Origin: an uncultured Zoogloea sp.
GTDB taxonomy: Bacteria > Pseudomonadota > Gammaproteobacteria > Burkholderiales > Rhodocyclaceae
Assembly (NCBI GenBank): GCA_937967645.1
Contig: CALBTT010000074.1
Span: forward strand, 1 to 53,736
Length of the DNA: 53,736 bases
Direction: 5' to 3'
Shown here: positions 1 to 8,038 of the stretch, piece after piece
Layout: every line of letters starts with the position of its first letter
Numbering within the stretch: the stretch's first letter is position 1
The notes under the pieces: generated by a model
Databases searched by the model: none
What the model saw: only the letters and a program-made list of their open reading frames with translations
What the model was told of the DNA's origin: nothing
Made by a program: the position numbers and the translations under genes

Positions 1-2
1 GC

Positions 3-122
3 ATCCCGGCCCGCGACATCCTGGTCGAGCTCGGCCGCCGCGGCATGGTGGGCGGCCAGGAGGACATGATCGAGGATACGGCCATCACCATGGCACGGGA
101 GCGGGGCCTGATCCAGGCCTGA
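3..122 (+). CDS. mhpE: 4-hydroxy-2-oxovalerate aldolase, C-terminal end (5' cut by window edge)
   Basis: Only the last 39 codons are present, ending at TGA 120-122. The visible peptide contains ILVELGRRGMVGGQEDMI, which I recognise as the conserved tail of class II 4-hydroxy-2-oxovalerate aldolases (MhpE/DmpG/BphI). These enzymes split 4-hydroxy-2-oxovalerate into pyruvate and acetaldehyde at the end of meta-cleavage aromatic pathways and work in a complex with an acylating acetaldehyde dehydrogenase. The MhpC-type hydrolase about 4 kb downstream on the same strand supports the pathway. The mhpE rather than dmpG/bphI label is inferred from that neighbour. Confidence 0.82.
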   Translation: MPARDILVELGRRGMVGGQEDMIEDTAITMARERGLIQA

Positions 123-205
123 GCCTTCCCACCCTTTTCTTCAGCTGATCTTTCCGGTGGCCGGGCCTCTTTCGAGGGGCGTCCGGGCTGCCCCAGGAGT
201 CCATC

Positions 206-1237
206 ATGGATGCCGATATCTTCGCCCTGCTCGCGCAGGACGGCGTCACCAACGGAGCCATTTACGCCGTACTGGCGCTGGCGTTGGTGCTCGTCTTTGC
301 GGTCACCCGCATCATCTTCATTCCCCAGGGTGAGTTCCTCGCCTGGGGTGCCCTGACCATGGCCGCCCTCGAGGCGGGCCACTACCCGGGCACCGTCTGG
401 CTGCTGCTGGGGGCGGGCGTCATCACCTTTGCCACCGATCTGCTGGGGGGCGCCGCGTCGCGCCGCCGGCTGGGCCAGTCGGCCCTGTGGAACCTGGTCT
501 ATCCGGTCGCCGTGGCGGCCATCCTGTACGTCTTGCCCTTGCCCGAGCTGCCCCAATTGGTGCGCGTGCTGGTGGTGCTGGCCATCGTCGTGCCGCTGGG
601 GCCGATGATCTACCGGGTGGCCTTCCAGCCCGTGGCCGAGGCCCCGGTGCTGGTGCTGCTGATCGTCTCGGTGGCCCTCCACCTGCTGATGGTCGGTGTC
701 GGCCTGCTGATCTTCGGGCCGGAAGGCTCGCGCACCCTGCCGTTCAGTGAAGCGCAGCTGGCTGTCGGCACGCTGACCGTCAGTGGCCACACCCTGGTGG
801 TGCTGCTGGCGTCGGTGGCGCTGATCATCGGCCTGTACCTGTACTTCGGCCGCACCCTCGGCGGCAAGGCCCTGATGGCCACCGCGATCAACCGCAACGG
901 CGCCCGCCTGATGGGCATCTCCCCGGCCCTGGCCGGCCGGCAGACCTTCTTCTTCGCAGCCTTGATCGGTGCCCTGTCCGGCCTGCTGGTGGCGCCCCTG
1001 ACCACGGTGTACTACGACAGCGGTTTCCTGATCGGCCTCAAGGGCTTCGTCGCGGCCATCATCGGCGGCCTCGCCAGCTATCCGCTGGCCGCTGGCGGCG
1101 CGGTGCTGGTGGGCCTGCTGGAGTCCTTCTCGTCCTTCTGGGCGAGTGCCTTCAAGGACGTGCTGGTGTTCACCCTGATCATCCCGGTCCTGATGCTGCG
1201 TTCCCTCAATTCCCACCATGTGGAGGAGGAAGAATGA
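206..1237 (+). CDS. livH: LivH-type branched-chain/aromatic acid ABC transporter permease
   Basis: A 343-aa polytopic inner-membrane protein of the LivH family, about 50 residues longer than E. coli LivH because of extra hydrophobic sequence near residues 60-130. It opens with the family's typical DGVTNGAIYAVLALALVLVF segment and has the conserved NRNGARLMGIS cytoplasmic loop near residue 230. An AGGAG ribosome site (194-198) sits 7 nt before the ATG. The gene overlaps the next by ATGA. Its position between a ring-fission aldolase and MhpC suggests that the substrate is an aromatic acid rather than leucine; that is inference. No periplasmic binding-protein gene is visible and it may lie upstream of the window. 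Confidence 0.9.
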   Translation: MDADIFALLAQDGVTNGAIYAVLALALVLVFAVTRIIFIPQGEFLAWGALTMAALEAGHYPGTVWLLLGAGVITFATDLLGGAASRRRLGQSALWNLVYPVAVAAILYVLPLPELPQLVRVLVVLAIVVPLGPMIYRVAFQPVAEAPVLVLLIVSVALHLLMVGVGLLIFGPEGSRTLPFSEAQLAVGTLTVSGHTLVVLLASVALIIGLYLYFGRTLGGKALMATAINRNGARLMGISPALAGRQTFFFAALIGALSGLLVAPLTTVYYDSGFLIGLKGFVAAIIGGLASYPLAAGGAVLVGLLESFSSFWASAFKDVLVFTLIIPVLMLRSLNSHHVEEEE

Positions 1238-3063
1238 ACACCCGTACCCTCGAAAGCGGCCGCAGCGGCAGTTTCCTGGCTTCGCGCCACGTGCTGGCGG
1301 TCTTCCTGGTCCTGTTGGTGCTGGCGCCCCTGGTGCTGCCCGACTTCTACGTGACCCTGCTCAACTACGTGGGCCTGTCGTCCCTGGTGGCCCTGGGCCT
1401 GGTGCTGCTCACCGGGGTGGGCGGCCTGACCAGCTTCGGCCAGGCGGCCTTTGTCGGCCTCGGTGCCTACACCACGGCCTGGCTCACCACCACGCCGGAG
1501 CTGCCGGCCTGGCTGGGCTTCACCGGGGCCAGCCCGTGGGCGGCCCTGGTGCTCGGCCTGCTGCTCACCGCCACGGTGGCCCTGGTGCTGGGCTCGGTGA
1601 CCCTCAAGTTGTCCGGCCACTACCTGCCCCTGGGCACCATGGCCTGGGGCATCAGCCTGTACTTCCTGTTCGGCAACATGGAGTTCCTGGGCGGCCACTC
1701 CGGCCTGTCCAACCTGCCGCCGATAAGCCTGTTCGGGCATGAGCTGGTGAGCAACCGCGACTATTACTACCTGGTCTGGCTGTTCGTGCTGGTGGCCTTG
1801 TTCACCACCCGCAACCTGCTGGACTCCCGCGAAGGCCGGGCGATCCGCGCCCTCAAGGGCGGCATCGTGATGGCCGAGGCGATGGGCGTGGATACCTCCC
1901 GGGCGCGCATGGTGATCTTCCTGCTGGCGGCCCTGCAGGCCTGTGCGGCGGGCTGGCTGTACGCCCACCTGCAGCGCTTCGTCAATCCGACGCCCTTCGG
2001 CCTGCACATCGGCATCGAGTACCTGTTCATGGCGGTGGTCGGTGGCGCGGGGCAGGTGTGGGGCGCGCTGGTCGGCGCCGGGGTGATCACCGTGCTCAAG
2101 CAGTGGCTGCAGGACATCCTGCCCAAGCTGTTCGGCTCGGCCGGCAACTACGAGGTGATCGTCTTCGGCCTGATGATGATGATCGTGCTGCATCGGGCCC
2201 GCGAGGGCCTGTGGCCGCAGCTGGCCCGCCTGGTGCCGGTGCGGACCGAGCTCAAGCAGATCGACGCCTCCGCCGAGCCCCTGCCGAAGAAGCCCCAGCC
2301 GCCCCACGGCGAGGTGATCCTCGAGGCCCGTGAGGTGACCCGCAAGTTCGGCGGTCTGGTGGCCAACAACGCCATGAGCCTGCATGTGAAGGCCGGCGAG
2401 ATCCTGGCCCTGATCGGCCCCAACGGCGCCGGCAAGAGCACCATGTTCAACCAGCTCTCCGGTGTGGACACGCCCACCTCCGGAGAGGTGCTGTTCCGCG
2501 GCAAGTCGGTGGCCGGCCACAGCTCGCGGGAGATCGCCGCGCTGGGCATGAGCCGCACCTTCCAGCACGTGCGCCTGCTGCCGAAGATGAGCGTGCTCGA
2601 GAACGTGGCCATCGGCGCCCACCTGCGCGGCAGCCGCAGCGTGCTGCCGGCCGCCTGGCGCCTGGACCGGGCCGAGGAGGCCCGTCTGCTGCGCGAAGCG
2701 GCGATCCAGGTGGAGCGCGTTGGTCTGGGTGAGTTCATGCACACCGAGGCGGGCAGCCTGGCACTGGGCCAGCAGCGCATCCTCGAGATCGCCCGCGCCC
2801 TGTGCTCCGACCCCTGCCTGCTGCTGCTCGACGAGCCGGCTGCCGGCCTGCGCCTGAAGGAGAAGCAGGCTCTGTCCGAACTGCTCAAGCGCCTGCGCGC
2901 CGAGGGCATGGCGGTGCTCATCGTCGAGCACGACATGGACTTCGTGATGAGCCTGGTGGACCGGGTGGTGGTGATGGAATTCGGCGAGAAGATCGCCGAG
3001 GGTCTGCCGGAAGACGTCCAGAAGGACCCGGCGGTGCTCGAAGCCTATCTGGGAGGGGTCTGA
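1234..3063 (+). CDS. livMG: Fused LivM permease-LivG ATPase of the same ABC transporter
   Basis: A 609-aa fusion. Residues 1 to about 335 are LivM permease, with a run of transmembrane segments and the loop ALKGGIVMAEAMGVDTSRAR. After a short proline/lysine linker (PLPKKPQPPHG) comes a complete LivG-type ATPase: Walker A GPNGAGKST, signature region SLALGQQR, Walker B LLLLDEPAAG and a switch His in IVEHDMDFV. The two subunits are separate proteins in E. coli, but LivMG fusions are known in proteobacterial aromatic-acid (HAAT) transporters. The start overlaps the livH stop (ATGA), which implies coupled translation. The permease would pair with LivH, and the ATPase with LivF. Confidence 0.92.
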   Translation: MNTRTLESGRSGSFLASRHVLAVFLVLLVLAPLVLPDFYVTLLNYVGLSSLVALGLVLLTGVGGLTSFGQAAFVGLGAYTTAWLTTTPELPAWLGFTGASPWAALVLGLLLTATVALVLGSVTLKLSGHYLPLGTMAWGISLYFLFGNMEFLGGHSGLSNLPPISLFGHELVSNRDYYYLVWLFVLVALFTTRNLLDSREGRAIRALKGGIVMAEAMGVDTSRARMVIFLLAALQACAAGWLYAHLQRFVNPTPFGLHIGIEYLFMAVVGGAGQVWGALVGAGVITVLKQWLQDILPKLFGSAGNYEVIVFGLMMMIVLHRAREGLWPQLARLVPVRTELKQIDASAEPLPKKPQPPHGEVILEAREVTRKFGGLVANNAMSLHVKAGEILALIGPNGAGKSTMFNQLSGVDTPTSGEVLFRGKSVAGHSSREIAALGMSRTFQHVRLLPKMSVLENVAIGAHLRGSRSVLPAAWRLDRAEEARLLREAAIQVERVGLGEFMHTEAGSLALGQQRILEIARALCSDPCLLLLDEPAAGLRLKEKQALSELLKRLRAEGMAVLIVEHDMDFVMSLVDRVVVMEFGEKIAEGLPEDVQKDPAVLEAYLGGV

Positions 3064-3064
3064 G

Positions 3065-3814
3065 ATGGCCGGCAACGTACTGGAAGTGAAGGACCTGTCG
3101 GTGGCCTACGGCAAGGTCGAGGCGGTCAGCAAGGTCAGCATCGCCGTGGGCGAAGGCCAGATCGTCACCGTGATCGGCCCCAACGGGGCCGGCAAGACCA
3201 CCACCCTGTCGGCCATCATGGGCCTGCTCCCGTCGGCCGGCCAGGTGGCCTTCGACGGCAGCATCGAGCAGATCCCGGAAGTGGAGCGCATGGTGGTGCG
3301 CGGCATGAACCTGGTGCCCGAGAAGCGTGAGCTGTTCGGCACCATGAGCATCGAGGACAACCTGCTGCTCGGCGCCTTCCAGCGCCACCGCAGCGGCCAC
3401 AAGGACCACCTGGAAACGATGGAGGAGGTGTTCACCCTCTTCCCGCGCCTCAAGGAGCGTCGCGCCCAGGCCGCCGGCACCCTGTCGGGCGGCGAGCGGC
3501 AGATGCTGGCGGTGGGGCGGGCCCTGATGGCCAAGCCCAAGCTGCTGATGCTGGACGAACCCAGCCTGGGCCTGGCGCCGCTGATCGTGCGGGAGATCTT
3601 CCGCATCATCGCCGAGCTGCGCCGCCGCGGCGTGTCCATCCTGCTGGTCGAGCAGAACGCCCGCGCTGCCCTGCAGGTGGCCGACTACGCCTACGTGCTG
3701 GAGAACGGCGCGGTCAAGATGCAGGGCGAGGCCAGCGAGCTGCGCAACGACCCCCGCGTCATCGAAAGCTACCTGGGCCTGGCCAGCAAGCACCAGGAAA
3801 TGCTGGCCAGCTGA
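3065..3814 (+). CDS. livF: LivF-type ABC transporter ATPase
   Basis: A 249-aa second ATPase of the transporter, starting 1 nt after the livMG stop. Walker A is GPNGAGKTT, the signature is LSGGERQML, Walker B is LLMLDEPSLGLAP and the switch region is LVEQNARAAL. Length and motifs are normal for LivF, so the heterodimeric NBD pair (LivG domain plus LivF) is complete. A hemerythrin-like gene follows after 20 nt in the same direction, consistent with one transcript through to mhpC. Confidence 0.92.
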   Translation: MAGNVLEVKDLSVAYGKVEAVSKVSIAVGEGQIVTVIGPNGAGKTTTLSAIMGLLPSAGQVAFDGSIEQIPEVERMVVRGMNLVPEKRELFGTMSIEDNLLLGAFQRHRSGHKDHLETMEEVFTLFPRLKERRAQAAGTLSGGERQMLAVGRALMAKPKLLMLDEPSLGLAPLIVREIFRIIAELRRRGVSILLVEQNARAALQVADYAYVLENGAVKMQGEASELRNDPRVIESYLGLASKHQEMLAS

Positions 3815-3834
3815 GCCCCAACCGGAGAACCCCC

Positions 3835-4416
3835 ATGCGCGCACTGCAAGTCCTGGCGGACGAACATCAATCCCTGGCCGCGATCCTGCACGCGGTCCGT
3901 TTCATGCTCAAGGAAATCGGCGCAGGCCGCCTGCAACCTGACCTGAAGCTGCTGCGGGCCATGGTGAGCTACCTGGATGCCTACCCCGAGCAGCGTCACC
4001 ACCCCAAGGAAGACCGCCTGCTCTTCGGGCGCCTGCAGGCCCGCACCGATGAAGGCAAGGAGCTGCTCGACAAGCTGTTCCGCCAGCATGCCGGCACCGC
4101 AGAGCGGATCCAGCTGCTGGAGAGCGCCCTCGCCGCCTACGAGCAGAACCCCGCCGACGTGTCGGCGCTGGCAGCGGCCTTCGACACCTATGCCGAGTTC
4201 TACCGCAACCACATGATCCTCGAGGAGCGGGAGATCCTGCCCCTGCTGCGCAAGCACTTCACTGCCGAGGACTGGGCCGAGATCGACGCCGAACTGACCG
4301 CCGACGGCAACAACCTCGGCACCGCCCCCGGCGACGAGTTCGCCGCCATTTTCTCGAAGCTGGTGGCCGCCGCGCCGGCCCCCATCGGCCTGGGCCAGGG
4401 CCCCTACCAGGACTGA
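3835..4416 (+). CDS. Hemerythrin-like (HHE cation-binding) domain protein
   Basis: A 193-aa soluble protein with hemerythrin/HHE spacing of iron ligands: an early DEHQ, HHPKED near residue 57, a mid-chain HAG and a late HMILEE. These residues suggest a four-helix bundle with a non-haem diiron site. Such proteins bind O2, NO or iron, or serve in iron-sulfur repair. No signal peptide is seen, so it should be cytoplasmic. It sits between livF (20 nt) and mhpC (41 nt). Local O2 or NO handling for the oxygen-dependent ring cleavage is a reasonable guess, but the sequence does not prove it. RBS GGAG at 3823-3826. Confidence 0.85.
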   Translation: MRALQVLADEHQSLAAILHAVRFMLKEIGAGRLQPDLKLLRAMVSYLDAYPEQRHHPKEDRLLFGRLQARTDEGKELLDKLFRQHAGTAERIQLLESALAAYEQNPADVSALAAAFDTYAEFYRNHMILEEREILPLLRKHFTAEDWAEIDAELTADGNNLGTAPGDEFAAIFSKLVAAAPAPIGLGQGPYQD

Positions 4417-4457
4417 AGCCGCGCTTCGCTCCACCCACAAGAACGAAAGGACTCCCC

Positions 4458-5321
4458 ATGAGCACGCCCCTCATCACCGAAGCCGCGACCAGCCGCTTTA
4501 CCCGCATCCAGGAAGGTGATCTCGACGCCCAGATCCATTACAACGACATCGGCGAAGGCGCCGAGACCGTGGTCATGCTCCACGGCTCCGGCCCCGGTGC
4601 GACCGGTTGGGCCAACTTCAACCGCAACATCGAGCCGCTCGTCAATGCCGGCTACCGGGTGGTCCTGATGGACTGCCTGGGCTGGGGCAAGAGCGACCCG
4701 ATCGTGTGCACCGGCTCCCGCTCCGACCTCAACGCCCGCTGTCTCAAGGGGCTGCTGGACAGCCTGGGGCTCGACAAGGTGCACATCATCGGCAACTCCA
4801 TGGGCGGGCACAGCGCCGTGGCTTTCGCCCTGAGCAACCCGACCCGGGTCGGCAAGCTGATCCTGATGGGCGGCGGTACCGGCGGCCCCAGCCAGTTCGT
4901 GCCGATGCCCACCGAAGGCATCAAGCTGCTGCAGGGCCTGTACCGCGAGCCCACTATCGAGAACCTCAAGAAGATGATGGCCGTCTTCGTGTTCGACAGC
5001 AGCAGCCTCACCGAAGATCTCTTCCAGGCCCGCCTGGACAACATGCTGGCCCGCCGCGACCACCTGGAGAACTTCGTCAAGAGCCTGGCCGCCAACCCCA
5101 AGCAGTTCCCCGACTTCGGGCCGCGCCTGGGCGAGGTCACCGCCAAGACCCTGGTCATCTGGGGCCGCGACGACCGCTTCGTGCCGATGGACGTGGGCCT
5201 GCGCCTGATCTGGGGCATGCCCAACGCCGAGCTGCACATCTTCAACCGCTGCGGCCACTGGGCCCAGTGGGAGCACGCCGACAAGTTCAACCGCATGGTG
5301 CTGGACTTCCTGACGCACTGA
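4458..5321 (+). CDS. mhpC: 2-hydroxy-6-oxonona-2,4-dienedioate hydrolase (MhpC)
   Basis: A 287-aa alpha/beta-hydrolase of the meta-cleavage product C-C hydrolase family. It is strikingly close to E. coli MhpC from memory: TEAATSRF at the N-terminus, HGSGPGATGWANF oxyanion loop, GSRSDLNAR, PMPTEGIK, and RRDHLENFVKSL. The catalytic triad is visible as Ser114 (GNSMGG), Asp239 (WGRDDRF) and His267 (CGHWAQWEH). It cleaves the ring-fission product of 2,3-dihydroxyphenylpropionate to succinate plus 2-hydroxypenta-2,4-dienoate. The length is normal. With the aldolase upstream it marks a 3-hydroxyphenylpropionate-type pathway; related substrates cannot be excluded. Confidence 0.9.
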   Translation: MSTPLITEAATSRFTRIQEGDLDAQIHYNDIGEGAETVVMLHGSGPGATGWANFNRNIEPLVNAGYRVVLMDCLGWGKSDPIVCTGSRSDLNARCLKGLLDSLGLDKVHIIGNSMGGHSAVAFALSNPTRVGKLILMGGGTGGPSQFVPMPTEGIKLLQGLYREPTIENLKKMMAVFVFDSSSLTEDLFQARLDNMLARRDHLENFVKSLAANPKQFPDFGPRLGEVTAKTLVIWGRDDRFVPMDVGLRLIWGMPNAELHIFNRCGHWAQWEHADKFNRMVLDFLTH

Positions 5322-5348
5322 GCGGCGTAGGGAACGTGCAGGGAAGGT

Positions 5349-5416
5349 GTAGGGGCGGCTTCAGCCGCCCGCGGAGGTGGATCAAGGTTCCGATGGGCGG
5401 CTGAAGCCGCCCCTAC
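5349..5416. repeat. REP-like 68-bp palindromic element, copy 1
   Basis: It begins GTAGGGGCGGCTTCAGCCGC and ends with the exact reverse complement. The outer arms are perfect 22-bp inverted repeats (5349-5370 and 5395-5416), and each arm is itself a small hairpin (GGCGGCT-TC-AGCCGCC). A second 68-bp copy at 6470-6537 differs at only three positions, all inside the spacer. The GTAG start, imperfect dyad and intergenic location are typical of REP sequences mobilised by RAYT (TnpA-REP) enzymes. Lying 27 bp after mhpC, it could also serve as a transcription stop or an mRNA 3' stabiliser. Confidence 0.85.
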
Positions 5417-5554
5417 ATCGTCCCTCACACCATCCCCACCCCGCCCCCGACCCTTCAGCATTCCTGCAGCCCCTCCTCGGAACTTACGAATACCGCGCGC
5501 CGCCTGCCGGTGGCTTAATGGAGGCCTGTTTCCTGCGCTGCACCATCTGCCTCC

Positions 5555-6451
5555 ATGAATCCTGCCGGCCACCGCCTGGGGCTCCTCTTCGCCGTGCTTG
5601 GCGCAGTGGGCTTTTCCTTCAAGGCCATCCTCATCAAGCTCGCCTACCCCTACGGGGTGGACGCCGTGACCCTGCTGGCCTTGCGCATGGGCTTCTCGCT
5701 GCCCTTCTTCCTGGCCCTCGGCTGGCACGATCAGCGCACCCGCAAGCCCGACCCTCTGAGCCGGCGCGACATCCTGATGATGCTGGGCCTCGGCACCACC
5801 GGCTATTACCTGGCGAGCTACCTGGACTTCCTGGGCCTGCAGTACATCTCGGCGGCGCTGGAGCGGTTGATCCTGTTCGCCTATCCGACCCTCGTGGTGG
5901 TGCTGTCGGCCCTCTTCCTGGGCAAGAAGATCACCCGCCGCGCCTTCGGCTCCATCGCCCTGTGCTACGCCGGCATCGCCCTGGCGGTGGCCCACGACCT
6001 GCACGTGGCCGGCGAGATGCACGATGTGGTGCTGGGCGGTGTGCTGGTGTTCGGCAGCGCCGTGTCCTACGCCCTGTACCTGATGGGCAATGGCCAGGCT
6101 GTCGGCCGCCTGGGCGCGGCCCGGGTCACCGCCTGGGCCAGCACCGCCGCCTGCCTGCTGTGCCTGGTGCACTTCGCCCTCACCCGGCCCCTCGGCCTGC
6201 TCGTCCAGCCCGCCCCGGTGCTGCTGCTGGCCGGCGCCATGGCCCTGTTTTCCACCGTGCTGCCGGTGTGGATGGTGTCTGAGGCGATCCGCCGCATGGG
6301 CGCCGGGCCGGTGTCCCTGATCGGCACCCTCGGCCCGGTGGTGACCCTCTTCCTCGGCTGGCTGATCCTCGACGAGTCCATCGGCCTGTACCAGATCCTC
6401 GGCGGCAGCCTGGTGGTGGCCGGCGTGCTGCTGGTCGGCAAGCGAGGCTGA
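5555..6451 (+). CDS. DMT-superfamily (EamA) permease
   Basis: A 298-aa protein with about ten hydrophobic segments in two similar halves, the usual EamA/DMT layout. The first helix carries GLLFAVLGAVGFSFKAILIK. The second half contains SLIGTLGPVVTLFLGWLILD, typical of the ninth/tenth helix region. The family exports amino acids or other small metabolites, and the substrate cannot be read from sequence. The gene stands alone between the two REP-like elements, which suggests that its transcript is isolated from its neighbours. No strong Shine-Dalgarno is visible before the ATG. Confidence 0.85.
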   Translation: MNPAGHRLGLLFAVLGAVGFSFKAILIKLAYPYGVDAVTLLALRMGFSLPFFLALGWHDQRTRKPDPLSRRDILMMLGLGTTGYYLASYLDFLGLQYISAALERLILFAYPTLVVVLSALFLGKKITRRAFGSIALCYAGIALAVAHDLHVAGEMHDVVLGGVLVFGSAVSYALYLMGNGQAVGRLGAARVTAWASTAACLLCLVHFALTRPLGLLVQPAPVLLLAGAMALFSTVLPVWMVSEAIRRMGAGPVSLIGTLGPVVTLFLGWLILDESIGLYQILGGSLVVAGVLLVGKRG

Positions 6452-6469
6452 TTCCAGGCATGTAGGCGT

Positions 6470-6537
6470 GTAGGGGCGGCTTCAGCCGCCCACGGAGGTG
6501 GATCAAGGTCCCGCTGGGCGGCTGAAGCCGCCCCTAC
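6470..6537. repeat. REP-like 68-bp palindromic element, copy 2
   Basis: It has the same length and orientation-symmetric structure as the element at 5349-5416, with identical 22-bp arms and three substitutions in the middle. It lies 18 bp after the DMT permease stop and 49 bp before the scpB-like start. Together the two copies bracket a single gene. Confidence 0.85.
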
Positions 6538-6586
6538 ATGCCTCTGGCTCTACAATGCGCTTCCAGTCTTACCCCGCTTCCCGCCC

Positions 6587-7360
6587 ATGCTGCAGATCCA
6601 CGTCGCCGACCATATCGCTACTCTGACCCTCGACCGCGAACAGCGCCGCAACGCCCTGTGCGAGGAGATGGTCCAGTCCTTTGCCGCCGCCCTCGACGCC
6701 TTCCGCACGGCCGGGGTGCGCTGCGTGGTGTTGCGGGCCCGGCCGGGCTGCAAGGTCTGGTCGTCCGGTCATGACATCGAGGAGCTGCCCGCCGCCGGCC
6801 TCGACCCCCTGGCCTGGCGCGACCCCCTGCGCAAGCTGGTGCGCGAGATCGAGACCTTCCCGGCGCCGGTCATCGCCATGATCGAGGGCAGCGTGTGGGG
6901 CGGCGCCTGCGAGACCGTGTTTGCCTGCGACCTGATCGTGGCCGCCCGGGACGCCACCTTCGCCGCCACGCCGGCCAAGCTCAACGTGCCCTACAACGTG
7001 GGCGGCCTGCTCACCTTCCTGAACGCCGCCAACCTGCGTCTGGCCAAGGAGATGCTGTTCACTGCCGCGCCCGTCACGGCCGAGCGCCTGTGCAGCCTGG
7101 GCGTGCTCAACCAGGTGGTGGATGCCGCCGAACTGGAAGAGGTCACCTATGCCATGGCCCGCCGCATCGCCAGCAACGCGCCTTTGTCCATTTCGGTGAT
7201 GAAGGAGCAGCTGCGCATCCTGGCCGGCGCCCACACCATGTCGCCGGAGGACTTCGAGCGCATCCAGGGCCTGCGGCGGGTGGTGTACAACAGCCAGGAC
7301 TACGCCGAAGGCATCCGCGCGTTCAAGGAAAAGCGCAAGCCCGAGTTCAAGGGCGAATAG
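6587..7360 (+). CDS. scpB: Methylmalonyl-CoA decarboxylase (ScpB-like crotonase)
   Basis: A 257-aa enoyl-CoA hydratase/isomerase-superfamily enzyme. Beyond the general crotonase fold it carries features I associate with E. coli ScpB/YgfG: SSGHDIEELP, DPLAWRDPLRKL, IEGSVWGGACE, VPYNVGG, FERIQGLRRVVYNSQDY and a KRKPEF tail. ScpB decarboxylates methylmalonyl-CoA to propionyl-CoA in the cytoplasm. The length matches. No mutase (sbm) or CoA-transferase partner is adjacent, so its pathway here is uncertain; it could belong to propionyl-CoA metabolism or to degradation of odd-chain products. The MOSC gene follows after 19 nt. Confidence 0.85.
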   Translation: MLQIHVADHIATLTLDREQRRNALCEEMVQSFAAALDAFRTAGVRCVVLRARPGCKVWSSGHDIEELPAAGLDPLAWRDPLRKLVREIETFPAPVIAMIEGSVWGGACETVFACDLIVAARDATFAATPAKLNVPYNVGGLLTFLNAANLRLAKEMLFTAAPVTAERLCSLGVLNQVVDAAELEEVTYAMARRIASNAPLSISVMKEQLRILAGAHTMSPEDFERIQGLRRVVYNSQDYAEGIRAFKEKRKPEFKGE

Positions 7361-7379
7361 CCACAAGGGAGCAGGGATC

Positions 7380-8033
7380 ATGGCCCGCATCACACTGTTC
7401 ACCGGCAGCATCCGCCCTTTGCCTGACAGCGGGCGCCCCACCGGCATGTACAAGACACCCGTGACCGCACCGGTCGCCCTCGGCACCGAAGGCTTCTCCG
7501 GCGACCAGCAGGCCGATCGGCGCGTCCACGGCGGCCCCGACAAGGCGGTTCACCTCTACCCGGCGCGCCACTACGCACGGCTCGCCGAGCGCTTCCCGGA
7601 GGCCGCGCCGCAACTGGTTCCCGGCGCCCTCGGTGAGAACCTGTCCACCCCCGATCTGGATGAAGGGGACGTACGCATCGGCGACCTGTGGCAACTCGGC
7701 AGCGCCCTGCTGCAGGTCTGCCAACCGCGCAACCCGTGCTGGAAGATCGATGAGCGTTTCGGCGTCGACGGCATGGCCGGCTTCATCGCCGAACACCGGC
7801 TCACCGGCTGGTACTGGCGCGTGGTGCGGACCGGCTATGTATCGCCGGGGGAGACCCTGGACCTGCTCCACCCCGCGCCCGACAGCCTCACCCTGCGGGA
7901 CGCCCAGCGCCTGTGGCAGGCCCACCGCCCAGCCATCGCCGACCTCGAACGCCTGGCCGACCTGCCCGGCCTGGCCCCCGCCTGGCGGGACAAGATCGTG
8001 CAACGGTTGAGCTGGCTGAAGCAGCCTGGCTGA
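7380..8033 (+). CDS. MOSC-domain protein, YiiM family
   Basis: A 217-aa protein with a MOSC (molybdenum cofactor sulfurase C-terminal-like) domain. Visible landmarks are HGGPDKAVHLYP, GALGENL, the conserved cysteine in CQPRNPCWK, and a C-terminal helical 3-alpha extension (about residues 165-210) typical of YiiM. E. coli YiiM is a Moco-dependent reductase of N-hydroxylated compounds such as 6-hydroxylaminopurine. The conserved Cys should ligate or transfer to Mo. A GGGAGCAGGG sequence precedes the ATG. It probably shares a transcript with the decarboxylase gene, but a shared function is not evident. Confidence 0.85.
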   Translation: MARITLFTGSIRPLPDSGRPTGMYKTPVTAPVALGTEGFSGDQQADRRVHGGPDKAVHLYPARHYARLAERFPEAAPQLVPGALGENLSTPDLDEGDVRIGDLWQLGSALLQVCQPRNPCWKIDERFGVDGMAGFIAEHRLTGWYWRVVRTGYVSPGETLDLLHPAPDSLTLRDAQRLWQAHRPAIADLERLADLPGLAPAWRDKIVQRLSWLKQPG

Positions 8034-8038
8034 GGCGG

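Noticed and set aside
1078..3075. Very long open frame antisense to livH/livMG/livF
   Set aside because: Its translation is a low-complexity His/Gln/Ala/Gly-rich string with no family features. It mirrors the codon bias of the real transporter genes on the other strand. The same applies to the long antisense frames over uvrA, hoxH, the hybrid kinase and others.
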